Assembly (NCBI RefSeq): GCF_014145665.1
Contig: NZ_JACHTD010000011.1
Span: forward strand, 62,001-126,000
Origin: Myroides sp. NP-2
Lineage (GTDB): Bacteria; Bacteroidota; Bacteroidia; Flavobacteriales; Flavobacteriaceae
Direction: 5' to 3'
Length of the DNA stretch: 64,000 nt
The notes under the pieces are model-generated. The model was not told the DNA's origin, did not search any database, and was given only the letters and a program-made list of their open reading frames with translations. The position numbers and the translations under genes are program-made. This document shows positions 32,907 to 42,916 of this stretch, in pieces; positions within the stretch are counted from its first letter, which is position 1, and the number at the start of each line of letters is the position of its first letter.

Positions 32907-33560
32907 ATGGACATGGAAAAGATGTATTTTATTGTAATAGACAGCCAAAAGCAGGGGCCCTATTCAAAAGAAGAGCTAATCGAAATGAGGATTTCACCCT
33001 CTACTTTAGTGTGGTTTGAAGGCCTTGAAAACTGGGTAGAAGCTAGGCAAATTGAAGACTTACAAGCGGTATTTCAATATAATTTCCCCAATCCACAAGG
33101 TGGATATCAATTAAATACGCAAGAACAACGCGTGGGAAATGTGGTTTATCATGCTGATAATATGCATATAACCTTATTTACCCCTCAGGGAGAACTATAT
33201 TATAGATACGCAGCATTTGGAGATCGGCTGGTTGCTTTTATACTTGATCGGTTGATCTGTTTGCTTTTGAGTATTCTTCCTCTTGTGGGACCATGGCTGT
33301 ACTATGCACTACTGCACTCGAGCAGTGATCAAGCAACCGTAGGCCAACGAGCGATGAATATTAAGTGTATTAGTGAAGAGGGAAATCCAATTGATTTCGG
33401 TCAAGCAACAGGGCGATTTTTTATGTCCCTTGTCTCTGGATTTATCTTCTTTATTGGATACTTTTTATACTTCGGAAGTGCAAAAAAACAGACCTTGCAC
33501 GATAGTGTTGCTAAAACACTAGTAGTACGAGAAATAGGACGCAAAAATTATGGTTTTTAA
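32907..33560 (+). CDS. GYF_2 plus RDD membrane protein
   Basis: Protein of about 217 residues (the exact start among several close ATG codons at 32880, 32907 and 32913 is uncertain). The N-terminal ~55 residues form a GYF_2 domain (YFIVIDSQKQGPYSKEELIEM and TLVWFEGLENWVEA), a peptide-binding module. The C-terminal part is an RDD domain: FGDRLVAFILDRLICLL with R and D-R residues, then helices ending GYFLYFGSAKKQTLHDSVAKT. RDD proteins are membrane proteins possibly transporting ions or compatible solutes. The role here is unknown. Confidence 0.75.
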   Translation: MDMEKMYFIVIDSQKQGPYSKEELIEMRISPSTLVWFEGLENWVEARQIEDLQAVFQYNFPNPQGGYQLNTQEQRVGNVVYHADNMHITLFTPQGELYYRYAAFGDRLVAFILDRLICLLLSILPLVGPWLYYALLHSSSDQATVGQRAMNIKCISEEGNPIDFGQATGRFFMSLVSGFIFFIGYFLYFGSAKKQTLHDSVAKTLVVREIGRKNYGF

Positions 33561-33571
33561 CCACATACAAA

Positions 33572-33602
33572 AAAAGCTAGCTTCTAAAGCTGGCTTTTTT
33601 TA
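33572..33602 (+). terminator. Terminator after the RDD gene
   Basis: AAAAGCTAGCT / AGCTGGCTTTT (one G-U pair) followed by T. Confidence 0.8.
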
Positions 33603-33631
33603 CGCATTTTTGTATTGGTGTTAACCCCAAG

Positions 33632-33662
33632 TTGTGGGTTTCAAGATACGGTAGTACATTTG
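33632..33662 (+). promoter_or_regulatory. Promoter of the LytS/LytTR pair
   Basis: TTG (33632-33634), 20-bp spacer, TACATTTG (33655-33662). The -7 box lies within the palindrome GTACA-TT-TGTAC (33654-33665), a possible operator for the LytTR regulator or another factor. Confidence 0.7.
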
Positions 33663-33742
33663 TACGATTCATCATATAATTACTCCTATTGGGTAAGGAA
33701 TCTTAACAGTTCAGCAAAAAGCTGTTTACTTTTGATAAAATA

Positions 33743-34873
33743 ATGGAAAGAAAGTTGACAAAAAATAAAGCAGACCAATCGCTTTTTACAAAACATTATC
33801 GGCTAGTTGTAATTCCAGCTGTTTTTGTATTATACCTTTTTTCGCATTTTTTGCTGAATCCCTATGACCCTGAATGGTATACTACCATTGATGATGATGG
33901 ACTTTGGCAATCAGGTATTATGATTTTGGTGTATTGTACGCTTATTGGCGAAATTAGTTTGCAATTGAGTCATGCCTTAAATAAGGTTTTGCCTTGGACT
34001 AAATACGCAGCTTGGCGGGTGATCGTACAGCTGTTGCTCTTAATTTTTTGCATCTTTACTGTTTATTGTATACTCAATATTGCATATTTGGTTTTGATCC
34101 CTTTTGAGTCTGGAGAAGTCTTTGACTTAGAAGCAAAAATAGATGTTTGGCAATCCTTGTTAATCAGTATTAATACAGGTATTTTTATTAGTGTCATTCA
34201 CACCGGATATTTTTTAATCAAAAATTGGAAGAACTCAATGATGGATGCAGCAGAATTAAAACTTAAAGCAGAACAGTTGGAACGCATTGCGAGTCAGGCA
34301 GAATTAGAAACCCTGAAAATGCAATTGGATCCTCATTTTCTATTTAATAATTTTAGTACTTTGTCGGAATTGGTCATTGAAGATCAGCAAATTGCGGTGA
34401 AGTTTATCGACCATTTGGCATTGGTTTATCGCTATATGCTTTCCAACGTCAGAAAAAACACCATCAGCTTAAAAGAAGAAATAAGCTTTGTCGAGTCTTA
34501 TTTTTATCTGATTAAGGAGCGCATGGGACGCAAAGTGGATCTTGTAATTAGCATAGACGAGGCAAGTCAAAATACCTATGCTGTAGCACCAATTGCCTTG
34601 CAGTTATTGGTGGAAAATGCAGTAAAACACAATAGTGCATCCAAAGAACACCCCTTAATTATTCATATCGAGGTCGTCAATCAGTATGTTGTTGTGCGCA
34701 ATAACCTACAAAAGTTGGTGGTCGAGCTACCTTCATCCAAAGTAGGATTAAAAAATGTCGTTGATCGCTATCGCTTATTGAGTAAGTTAGAGGTTCAAAT
34801 CGTGCGCAATGAAGCGGAGTTTCTAGTGAAATTACCTTTGTTAGCAGTGAGAGAAAAAAGTATTACAAATTAA
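33743..34873 (+). CDS. Sensor histidine kinase, LytS family
   Basis: Membrane kinase of 376 residues. Four membrane helices occupy residues ~20-165; there is no large periplasmic sensor. A coiled coil (~170-190) leads to the His_kinase domain with LKMQLDPHFLFNNFSTL, whose His is the phosphoacceptor, and an ATPase domain with PIALQLLVENAVKHN and GLKNVVDRYRLL. The gene is followed by its LytTR response regulator after 13 bp and by an RND efflux operon, so it probably controls that pump. Confidence 0.9.
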   Translation: MERKLTKNKADQSLFTKHYRLVVIPAVFVLYLFSHFLLNPYDPEWYTTIDDDGLWQSGIMILVYCTLIGEISLQLSHALNKVLPWTKYAAWRVIVQLLLLIFCIFTVYCILNIAYLVLIPFESGEVFDLEAKIDVWQSLLISINTGIFISVIHTGYFLIKNWKNSMMDAAELKLKAEQLERIASQAELETLKMQLDPHFLFNNFSTLSELVIEDQQIAVKFIDHLALVYRYMLSNVRKNTISLKEEISFVESYFYLIKERMGRKVDLVISIDEASQNTYAVAPIALQLLVENAVKHNSASKEHPLIIHIEVVNQYVVVRNNLQKLVVELPSSKVGLKNVVDRYRLLSKLEVQIVRNEAEFLVKLPLLAVREKSITN

Positions 34874-34886
34874 ATAAACACGGAGT

Positions 34887-35645
34887 ATGAAGGTATTGAT
34901 TGTCGAAGATGAGGAAAGAAATGCAAATAGGCTAACCCGTCTCTTGCATCAGATAGAACCCGATATGGAGATACAAGCTGTAGTGGAAAGCGTGCAGTCT
35001 TGTGTTCGTTGGTTGCAAACTCATGCATCACCGGATTTGATTTTCATGGATATTCGCCTAGAGGACGGCTTGTGTTTTGAAATATTCGAACAAATACACA
35101 TCACAATCCCCGTTATATTTACAACGTCTTACGATGAGTATGCCTTGAAAGCATTTAAAGTAAACAGCATTGATTATATCATGAAACCTGTACAGGAAGA
35201 GGATTTACAACAAGCCTTGACCAAGTTTAAAGGTTTAACCACTACTATAGGATTAACTGATTCCATTCAAAATATTTTAGGCAGTTTAAATAAAAAGGAA
35301 ATTGTTTACCGCTCGCGTTTTCTAATTCCGTATAAAGATGGATTTCGAACTGTCAAAGTAGAGGAAATCGATTATCTCTATTCGGAGTTGAAAATCACCC
35401 ATTTGGTCCTGAAAGACAAAAGTGAAATGATTCTCAGTCAAACGATGGAAGAAGTAGAAGAAGAGTTGAATCCTGCCTCTTTTTTTAGAGCGAATAGACA
35501 GCACATTTTAGAGATAGACAGTATTCACAACATACAAAACTACTACAACGGAAAATTAAAGGTAACCTTGATTCGCGATCCACAGCGGGAAATAATTATC
35601 AGTAGAGACAAAGCTCCTTTGTTTAAAAATTGGTTGAACTCTTAA
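34887..35645 (+). CDS. LytTR-family response regulator
   Basis: Regulator of 252 residues: receiver domain (1-120) with acidic pocket IVEDEERN and phosphoacceptor D55 (LIFMDIRLEDG), and C-terminal LytTR DNA-binding domain (about 150-250; VEEIDYLYSELKITHLVL, FFRANRQHILEIDSI). LytTR proteins bind direct repeats upstream of target promoters. It is the partner of the kinase just upstream. It ends at a UUCG-capped terminator, and the RND adaptor starts 142 bp later, so the pump has its own promoter that this regulator may bind. Confidence 0.92.
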   Translation: MKVLIVEDEERNANRLTRLLHQIEPDMEIQAVVESVQSCVRWLQTHASPDLIFMDIRLEDGLCFEIFEQIHITIPVIFTTSYDEYALKAFKVNSIDYIMKPVQEEDLQQALTKFKGLTTTIGLTDSIQNILGSLNKKEIVYRSRFLIPYKDGFRTVKVEEIDYLYSELKITHLVLKDKSEMILSQTMEEVEEELNPASFFRANRQHILEIDSIHNIQNYYNGKLKVTLIRDPQREIIISRDKAPLFKNWLNS

Positions 35646-35666
35646 GCTACTTCGGTAGCTTTTTCT
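35644..35666 (+). terminator. UUCG-capped terminator
   Basis: AAGCTAC-TTCG-GTAGCTT followed by TTTTC: a very stable tetraloop hairpin immediately after the response regulator stop. Confidence 0.85.
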
Positions 35667-35786
35667 GTTTAATTCCCAGATTAGGTGTTTTATTTTACGC
35701 TTCAGCCCCCTTTTTTTACGCTTCAAAACAATAATACTAGTTTGAAATTTCCTTTTTTTCATTTTTGTTGCGTAATATAAAATTTT

Positions 35787-36983
35787 ATGAGTAGAGTTTA
35801 TAGAAACCTAAGCGTATTTGCTTATGTTGGAGGAGCAGTTTTACTCTTACTTCTTGCAGTAGGATGTAAACAAAACACCAATGATGCCGCACAGATGGGA
35901 GGGCATGTGGAAGTAAAAACCGAACGTATAGCGCTTGGTGATGCTGAAATTACCCGTCAGTATACCGCTGCTTTACAGGGGAAGGTTAACGTAGAAGTTA
36001 GAGCACAAGCCACAGGATATATCGACAAAATATTGGTGAAAGAAGGAAGCTATGTCAAAAAAGGACAGGCACTTTTCCTGATTGATCGTCAACCTTACCA
36101 AATTAAGTTGCAACATGCAGAAGCGACATTAAAAGCAGCTTCATCGGCATTAGTAGATGCACAACTAGAGTTGGATAAGGTAAAATCGCTGGTGGATAAT
36201 AAGTTTGTATCTCCAATCCAATTGCAAACGGCAAATGCAGCCTTAGATAGCGCAAAAGCAATGGTGGCACAAGCCAAAGCAGCAGTTGCAGAAGCACAGT
36301 TGAACTTGAGCTATTGTACCGTAACTGCACCAGTTGATGGATTTTTAGGTCGAATTCCTAAGCTAGTAGGGAATTTAGTAACCGCAGGTGAACCTGAACC
36401 CCTAACGACTATGTCGGATATCTCTCAAATTTACGCCTATTTTTCCCTTACCGAGGCAGACTATTTTGACCTGGTAAAAGGAAATAACGGGCAAGCAGAT
36501 GTTTTACCCATGGACCTCGAACTACAGTTGAGCAATGGTGATATCTATCCGCTAAAAGGAAAAGTAGATATGATTAACGGGGAGTTTGACAAAGCTACAA
36601 ATGCCTTGAGTGTACGTGCGGTTTTTGATAATCCTGATAAATTGTTGAGAAATGGTGGAACGGGTATTGTAAGCTTGATCGCTAAGAAAGAAGGTGTACT
36701 GCAAGTACCAATTGCCGCTACCTTGGATTTACAAGATAAGGTGTTTGCTTATGTTCTTGGAAAAGACAATCAGGTGGAACAACGCCAATTGAAAATCGTA
36801 GGTAAAAACTTACATACGTATTTCGTCCAGAGTGGCATTGAAAACGGCGAGACCATCGTTACCACGGGATTGGATAAAATTGCTGATGGAGATGTGATAG
36901 CACCTATACAAGCTACGCCAAACGCACAAATTAGCGCTGCTGAAAAGGAGCAGAAGGACAAAAGAGAAGAAAGCGTCCTATAA
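35787..36983 (+). CDS. RND efflux periplasmic adaptor (AcrA/MexA type), lipoprotein
   Basis: Membrane-fusion protein of 398 residues; signal peptide with lipobox LAVGC (Cys ~27), so lipid-anchored. Domains: barrel-sandwich hybrid (RAQATGYIDKILVKEGSYVKKGQ style lipoyl half), an alpha-helical hairpin (about 105-165, Ala/Gln/Lys-rich), the second lipoyl half (TVTAPVDGFLGRIPKLVGN), beta-barrel and membrane-proximal domains. It links the inner-membrane pump to TolC. First gene of the adaptor-pump-TolC operon (43 bp to the pump gene). Confidence 0.93.
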   Translation: MSRVYRNLSVFAYVGGAVLLLLLAVGCKQNTNDAAQMGGHVEVKTERIALGDAEITRQYTAALQGKVNVEVRAQATGYIDKILVKEGSYVKKGQALFLIDRQPYQIKLQHAEATLKAASSALVDAQLELDKVKSLVDNKFVSPIQLQTANAALDSAKAMVAQAKAAVAEAQLNLSYCTVTAPVDGFLGRIPKLVGNLVTAGEPEPLTTMSDISQIYAYFSLTEADYFDLVKGNNGQADVLPMDLELQLSNGDIYPLKGKVDMINGEFDKATNALSVRAVFDNPDKLLRNGGTGIVSLIAKKEGVLQVPIAATLDLQDKVFAYVLGKDNQVEQRQLKIVGKNLHTYFVQSGIENGETIVTTGLDKIADGDVIAPIQATPNAQISAAEKEQKDKREESVL

Positions 36984-37026
36984 AACTAAAACAACAACAA
37001 ACGATTCAATTTAATAAGCTACATCC

Positions 37027-40000
37027 ATGCTAAAAAAAATAATTCACAGGCCTGTATTGGCTACCGTGATATCTGTCATATTGGTTATTCTTGGTTTTGT
37101 AGGACTAAAAGAATTACCAATCCAACAGTTTCCCGATATTGCACCGCCTAGTGTTGCGGTTCACGCTTCTTACCCTGGAGGAAATGCCGAAACCGTATTA
37201 AAATCGGTGGTGACTCCTTTAGAGGAAGTGATCAATGGGGTGGAGCGCATGACGCACATCGAATCAACGGCGAGTAATGACGGTACGGCTACAATTACCA
37301 TCTTTTTTGAATTGGGAACAGATCCCGATCAAGCCGCTGTAAACGTACAAAATAGAGTGGCTCAAGTTCAGGGAATTCTACCTGAAGAAGTAATTCGCGC
37401 CGGTATTACCACACAAAAAGAACAACGCGGAATGATTATGGTTATTGATTTAATCAGTGACGATGCTGCGTTATACGATGAAACCTTTGTTCAAAACTAC
37501 GCGAGAATTAATGTAGTACGTGCATTAAAGCGCATCAAAGGGGTTGGAAACGTACAGCTTTTTGGAGAAAAAGATTACGCTATGCGCGTGTGGCTAGATC
37601 CACACAAATTAGCCAATCGCGGTTTAACTCCTTCGGATGTGGAACGCGCAATCCAAAGTCAAAGTTTGGAAGTTGCTGCAGGAAATTTAGGACAAAATGC
37701 TGGTGGTGCTGTTCAGTACACCTTAACGTATCCTGGAAAATACAATACACCTGAACAATTTGAACAAATCGTCGTTCAAGCAGATAGCAATGGAAATATT
37801 TTGTATCTGAAAGACATTGCACGTATTGAGTTTGGCGCTGTTGCTTATGACGAAGAAAATAAAGTCAATGGAAAAGAAGCTGTTTCTATGGCTGTTTTCC
37901 AGACTAATGGATCCAATGCCAATGAAATTCAAACCCAAATTTACGGAGTTTTAGAGGAGTTGAAACCTCAATTGCCTAAAGGGTTGAATTACAACGTAAC
38001 CTTTGCGAGTAAAACCCAACTCGACGAGTCCATTAACCAAGTGAAAACAACGCTTATTGAAGCGTTTTTATTGGTGTTCTTGATCGTTTATTTGTTCTTG
38101 CAGGATTTTAGATCTACGTTAATCCCCGCCATTGCGGTACCGGTTTCTCTAATTGGAACCTTCTTTTTCCTCAATATGCTGGGATTCTCTATTAATATGT
38201 TGACACTCTTTGCTTTAGTTCTCGCTATTGGAATTGTGGTGGATGACGCCATTGTCGTAGTGGAAGCGGTTCACGCTACCATGATGATTGATGGTTTAAA
38301 TGCCAAAGAAGCAACGAGTAAAGCAATGAGCGAAATTACTGGGGCGATTATCTCCATTACCTTAGTGATGTCTGCCGTATTTTTACCTGTCGGATTCATG
38401 ACGGGACCTGTGGGGGTATTTTACCAACAGTTTGCCTTTACCTTAGCTATTGCGATCTTAATTTCTGCCGTAAACGCCTTGACTTTGAGTCCAGCTTTAT
38501 GTGCCTTGTTATTAAAAAATCACTATACTGATGAACACGGAGAAACGAGTAAAAAAGGATTTTTGGCGCGCTTTTTCTCTAGCTTTAACAGCGGATTTAA
38601 CGCGTTGACCAACCGCTATGTTGGGGGAATTCGATTTTTGTTGAAGCGCAAAATTATAGGAGCTTCTCTTATTTTAGGGTCTTTTGTTGTTATGATTTTA
38701 CTGATGAATAGCACGCCGAAAGGATTTATTCCAAATGAAGATCAAGGCTTTGCCATGTTTGCTTTGTCTTTGCCTCCGGGTTCGTCAATTGACCGTACAA
38801 CGAAGGTGTTAAAAGAAGGGGATGAGATTATGCGCAACCATCCAGCAATCAAATCCGTAACAACGATTTCTGGATTTAATATTTTAGGAAATGCTGCCAG
38901 CCCAGCTTACGGAATGGGATTCATTGCCTTTAAAGATCGAACAGAACGCGGTGAAGTATCAGATATCAACGATATTTTAACCGATATCAACGGTCAATTG
39001 TCCACCATTAAAGAGGGAGATTTCTTCGTATTTGCCAACCCAACTGTACCAGGATTTGGTGATTTTGACGGATTGGAAATGGTCGTTCAAGACCGAAAAG
39101 GGGGAACAATTAATGAGTTTGCCGAGGTGGTCACTCAATTCAATGCAGATTTAAGTGCTTCAGATGAAGTGGTACAAGCCTTTACAATGTTTAAATCTGA
39201 CTTCCCGATGTACAAGATTATCGTTGATCCCGTAAAAGCAAAAATGCACGGGGTAGAAGTGAGTGATATGATGGCTGCTGTTCAATTGTTTTACGGAAGT
39301 GCACAGGTGAATGACTTCAATCGATTTGGAAAACAATTCAAGGTGTTTGTACAAGGAGATGCGCCATTTAGAGCCAATGAAGATTCATTTAAAACCCTTT
39401 ACGTTCACACCCAAACAGGAGAGATGATTCCGATCAGTTCGCTTGCTAAATTGGAAAAGGTGTATGGCCCACAAGCGATTAGTCGCCATAACTTATTCAA
39501 CGCTATTACCGTAAACGGAATCATAAGCCCAGGAGTGAGTACGGGAGATGCCATGGCCAAAGTTGAGCAAATTGCCGCAGAAAAATTACCTACAGGCTAC
39601 GGAATTGAATGGTTGGGATTAAGTAAAGAGGAAAAACAATCGGGGAATCAAATGATATTTATTTTCGGTTTGTCCATCTTGTTTGTTTACTTCATTTTGG
39701 CTGCACAATACGAAAGTTACATCTTGCCCTTAGTGGTGTTGTTCTCTCTGCCAGTAGGGATTATTGGTGTGTTTGTAGCCATTGGTGCCGTTGGAATCGC
39801 CAATAATATTTACGTTCAGGTGGGGCTCATCATGCTGGTCGGACTCTTGGCGAAGAATGCTATTTTAATTGTAGAATTTGCAGTACAGCGCAGAACTGCA
39901 GGATTGTCTATAGTCGACGCCGCTTTAGAAGCTTCGCGCTTGCGCTTGCGTCCTATCTTGATGACGTCCTTTGCCTTTGTGGCAGGGTTAATTCCGCTAA

Positions 40001-40182
40001 TGTTCGTTCAAGGTTCATCAGCACAAGGAAACCACTCTATTAGTATTGGTACGGCAGGAGGAATGTTCTTTGGAGTTGTATTAGGGGTATTTGTTATTCC
40101 AGTGTTGTATGTGTTTTTCCAATACCTACAAGAAAAAATTTCAGGAGCTCCTCAGGCTGAAGAACCTACTGCAGAAGTTTAA
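37027..40182 (+). CDS. RND efflux pump permease (AcrB/MexB, HAE1 family)
   Basis: Inner-membrane proton-driven multidrug pump, 1051 residues, the normal HAE1 length. N-terminus ends of TM1 followed by LPIQQFPDIAPPSVAVHASYPG; TM4 carries the proton-relay Asp pair in GIVVDDAIVVVEAVH; the second half has GLLAKNAILIVEFA with the Lys of TM10. HAE1 members export drugs, bile salts and detergents. It is preceded by its adaptor and followed by a TolC-type channel 12 bp on, making a complete tripartite system under likely LytS/LytTR control. Confidence 0.95.
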   Translation: MLKKIIHRPVLATVISVILVILGFVGLKELPIQQFPDIAPPSVAVHASYPGGNAETVLKSVVTPLEEVINGVERMTHIESTASNDGTATITIFFELGTDPDQAAVNVQNRVAQVQGILPEEVIRAGITTQKEQRGMIMVIDLISDDAALYDETFVQNYARINVVRALKRIKGVGNVQLFGEKDYAMRVWLDPHKLANRGLTPSDVERAIQSQSLEVAAGNLGQNAGGAVQYTLTYPGKYNTPEQFEQIVVQADSNGNILYLKDIARIEFGAVAYDEENKVNGKEAVSMAVFQTNGSNANEIQTQIYGVLEELKPQLPKGLNYNVTFASKTQLDESINQVKTTLIEAFLLVFLIVYLFLQDFRSTLIPAIAVPVSLIGTFFFLNMLGFSINMLTLFALVLAIGIVVDDAIVVVEAVHATMMIDGLNAKEATSKAMSEITGAIISITLVMSAVFLPVGFMTGPVGVFYQQFAFTLAIAILISAVNALTLSPALCALLLKNHYTDEHGETSKKGFLARFFSSFNSGFNALTNRYVGGIRFLLKRKIIGASLILGSFVVMILLMNSTPKGFIPNEDQGFAMFALSLPPGSSIDRTTKVLKEGDEIMRNHPAIKSVTTISGFNILGNAASPAYGMGFIAFKDRTERGEVSDINDILTDINGQLSTIKEGDFFVFANPTVPGFGDFDGLEMVVQDRKGGTINEFAEVVTQFNADLSASDEVVQAFTMFKSDFPMYKIIVDPVKAKMHGVEVSDMMAAVQLFYGSAQVNDFNRFGKQFKVFVQGDAPFRANEDSFKTLYVHTQTGEMIPISSLAKLEKVYGPQAISRHNLFNAITVNGIISPGVSTGDAMAKVEQIAAEKLPTGYGIEWLGLSKEEKQSGNQMIFIFGLSILFVYFILAAQYESYILPLVVLFSLPVGIIGVFVAIGAVGIANNIYVQVGLIMLVGLLAKNAILIVEFAVQRRTAGLSIVDAALEASRLRLRPILMTSFAFVAGLIPLMFVQGSSAQGNHSISIGTAGGMFFGVVLGVFVIPVLYVFFQYLQEKISGAPQAEEPTAEV

Positions 40183-40194
40183 ACTATATTAGAA

Positions 40195-41586
40195 ATGAAA
40201 AGATATTTATATATACTACCGCTTGCTTTGGCTTTTGCCAGTTGTAAAGTTGGCAAAGACTACGAGCGTCCAGCCTTAGAAAACCCAAGTCAGTTTTATT
40301 CGGGTATGCAGGTAGATTCTACTGTAAATACGCTAGCAGAAGTGTCATGGCAAGATTTTTTTGCACATGGTGAATTGGCATCGTATATACAAATTGCATT
40401 GGAACAAAATACAGATTTGCAATTGGCGATTAAGAATATCGACCAGGCCAACGTTTTGTACAAGCAGTCCAAGATGGGTTTGTTGCCTAGTTTAACCCTT
40501 GAGTTAACCGGCTCACATACCGATTTATCTAAAAATAGTCAGACCGTACTCAGTGGAGCGCCGCGTAGCAGTGAAGACTATAACGCGCGTTTAGACTTAT
40601 CTTGGGAGTTGGATATTTGGGGTAAAATTAGACGAGAAAAAGAAGCCTCTTTAGCTGCGTATTTACAAACACAAGAAGTAAAACGTGCGGTTGAGAATCG
40701 ACTCGTTGCTGAAGTAGCTACCGCATACGTCAACTTGTTAATGTTAGACGAGCAATTGCGCATCGCAGATGAAGGGTTGATCTTGCGCGAGAAAACATTT
40801 GCGTTGACCCAAAAAATGTATGAAATAGGCAATGAGTCCATTGTAGCTGTTCAACAAGCAGAAGCACAGTGGTTAGAAGCCCAAGAACTACTGCCTCAAA
40901 TCGAACAGGAAATCGCATTACAAGAAAGTGCAATGGGAATTTTGTTGAATCACTTTCCACAAAAAATCCAACGCACCTCTACGATTAGCGCATTGCAGTT
41001 TTCCACTGCATTACAGGCTGGAGTGCCTGCAACATTTCTGAGTCAGCGTCCAGATATTCAAATAGCTGAATTAGAGTTGAGAAAGGCCAATGCCAAAGTA
41101 GGTGCTGCACAAGGTGAACTCTATCCTAGCTTGACCATTTCGGCTCAAGGAGGATTGAACGCAATGGAAACCTCACAGTGGTTTCAAACCCCTGCATCCC
41201 TATTTGGAACTGTAGTAGGCGGATTGGTACAACCCATCTTCCAAAAGAAAAGATTAAAAGCGGCTTATGACGTTGCGGTAATCGAACGCGAAAAAGCAGC
41301 TATTAGCTTTAAAAATGCTGTAATTGTCGGTTATGCAGATGTTCATGATGCCTTGGTGAAAATCGATAAAACACAAGAACGCGAACGCGTGGTACAACAA
41401 AGAGTTGAGCTTTTAAACACCTCCTTAGAAAGCACGCAACTGATGTTTGAATGGGATAAAGCCTCCTATTTGGAAGTGGTTAATGCACAAGCACTTGCGT
41501 TGCAAGGGAATTTGAATTATGCAACGTTAAAACGCGATTATTTGGTTTCGAAAATCGACTTGTATCGCGCTTTAGGCGGACATTAA
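40195..41586 (+). CDS. TolC-like outer-membrane channel (OprM/NodT type)
   Basis: Outer-membrane lipoprotein of 463 residues. Lipobox FASC (Cys ~17), then KVGKDYERPAL, the usual NodT/OprM start. Helical tunnel segments include EQNTDLQLAIKNIDQA and LDLSWELDIWGKIRREKEASL, and FLSQRPDIQIAELELRKANA is the C-terminal family signature. It provides the exit duct of the pump encoded just upstream and is the last gene before a strong terminator. Confidence 0.93.
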   Translation: MKRYLYILPLALAFASCKVGKDYERPALENPSQFYSGMQVDSTVNTLAEVSWQDFFAHGELASYIQIALEQNTDLQLAIKNIDQANVLYKQSKMGLLPSLTLELTGSHTDLSKNSQTVLSGAPRSSEDYNARLDLSWELDIWGKIRREKEASLAAYLQTQEVKRAVENRLVAEVATAYVNLLMLDEQLRIADEGLILREKTFALTQKMYEIGNESIVAVQQAEAQWLEAQELLPQIEQEIALQESAMGILLNHFPQKIQRTSTISALQFSTALQAGVPATFLSQRPDIQIAELELRKANAKVGAAQGELYPSLTISAQGGLNAMETSQWFQTPASLFGTVVGGLVQPIFQKKRLKAAYDVAVIEREKAAISFKNAVIVGYADVHDALVKIDKTQERERVVQQRVELLNTSLESTQLMFEWDKASYLEVVNAQALALQGNLNYATLKRDYLVSKIDLYRALGGH

Positions 41587-41613
41587 ATAGGTGTTGTGTG
41601 AAGTTAATAATAG

Positions 41614-41646
41614 CTGACGCTCTTGGTTCAAGGGCGTCAGTTTTTT
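41614..41646 (+). terminator. Terminator of the first RND operon
   Basis: CTGACGC (41614-41620) / GCGTCAG (41634-41640) then six T. Confidence 0.9.
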
Positions 41647-41753
41647 GTTTATAGGTCATGGCTAATCGATTGGAAATAAAATTTGATTCCTATACAAAAG
41701 AACTTTAAAATGGCGTGATTGTTCGTTATATTTGTACGAATTAGTACGAGGTT

Positions 41754-42893
41754 ATGAAGAATAAAAAAGTTAGAGCGCAACAGATTATTATGACCGTTGG
41801 TTGTATTGGTTTCTTGGTATGGGTTGGATTTCGCGGGATGAATGAGCGTCAAGGCATGATCATAAAGGAAGAAACAACGACCAAACCGTTGCCTCCAGCT
41901 GAGGACGAAGTTCGTATACAAGAAATTGTAGAAAAAACTATCGAAGTAAATCAAACCTATACTACGGCTTTAGCTCCAACGCCATTACGCTTGCTTCGAT
42001 CAAACCAAAGCGGCGAGTTAATCTTGTTAAAAGTGGATGTTAATGATCGAATTGAAGTCGGGCAAGAAATTGCTATGTTGCGCGTTGCCCAAGGAGACAC
42101 CCTCGGATTAGGTAAAGCCATGCGAAAAGTAAAAGATGCAAAAATTCACGTCAAACAACAACTTGATCTCCTCTTGGCCATTGATCGTGGAGAAGATGGC
42201 ACAGAGGCAAAAGAAAAGTACGAAGTGCAATATGCACACTATACGGAGGCAAAAAATGCCTTAGCCCATTGCGAAGGACAGGTAGCAAAACTTACTTCAT
42301 CTTCCCATGTAACCTATGTTGAAACGGCTATTAAGGCAACTGAAGCCGGTGTAGTCAGACAAGTGTTAGTTGGTGCAGGACGCAAGATTGAAAACAATCA
42401 ACCGTTGTTAAGCATCCTGAATGGACAATCACAATTGATTCAAATCGAAGCGACAAGTGAAGATTATTTATTGGTGCGCGATCACTTAGCGCAAACTAAA
42501 GCGACGCTAGTGTTTCAAGATCAATCTACCTATGAGCTACCCCATACTGTTTTGACTACTTTGACTCAAAAGTCCATCAGTGAAGAAGGAAAAATAATCA
42601 TGACATTAAATGCCTCTTCCATAGCCAATAGAGAAGCAATCCGTCAATTGACGTTGCGCATTCCCAATATTCCCGTAAAAGTACTCGATGAAAAAGCTAT
42701 TTTCATGCGGGATACTACCACCTATATCTGGACGCTAAACGAGACAAATACCGTCGTAGCTACTCCGGTTGTTCCGGTGAAAAAAGAAGGAGGAAAAGTC
42801 TTTGTACACAAGGGTAATGCAACGTGGAACCGCGTTTTAGTAGGCAATTTAGCTGAAGTAAAAGAAGGAGAACCCTTTCCTTCCAATCACTAG
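41754..42893 (+). CDS. Lone HlyD/AcrA-like periplasmic adaptor
   Basis: Protein of 379 residues with one N-terminal membrane helix (about 10-28). The layout is that of membrane-fusion proteins: a lipoyl half (GELILLKVDVNDRIEVGQEIA), a helical hairpin rich in Lys/Ala (about 120-190) and a second lipoyl half (IKATEAGVVRQVLVGAGRKIE). Sequence conservation with known adaptors is weak, so the call is structural. No pump or TolC gene is adjacent in its own unit; it stands between two RND systems and ends 91 bp before the HYC/CC gene. A TATATTTG box at 41727-41734 fits a promoter. Partner unknown. Confidence 0.6.
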   Translation: MKNKKVRAQQIIMTVGCIGFLVWVGFRGMNERQGMIIKEETTTKPLPPAEDEVRIQEIVEKTIEVNQTYTTALAPTPLRLLRSNQSGELILLKVDVNDRIEVGQEIAMLRVAQGDTLGLGKAMRKVKDAKIHVKQQLDLLLAIDRGEDGTEAKEKYEVQYAHYTEAKNALAHCEGQVAKLTSSSHVTYVETAIKATEAGVVRQVLVGAGRKIENNQPLLSILNGQSQLIQIEATSEDYLLVRDHLAQTKATLVFQDQSTYELPHTVLTTLTQKSISEEGKIIMTLNASSIANREAIRQLTLRIPNIPVKVLDEKAIFMRDTTTYIWTLNETNTVVATPVVPVKKEGGKVFVHKGNATWNRVLVGNLAEVKEGEPFPSNH

Positions 42894-42916
42894 TAGACTT
42901 GGGTGTTTGGAGTAAA

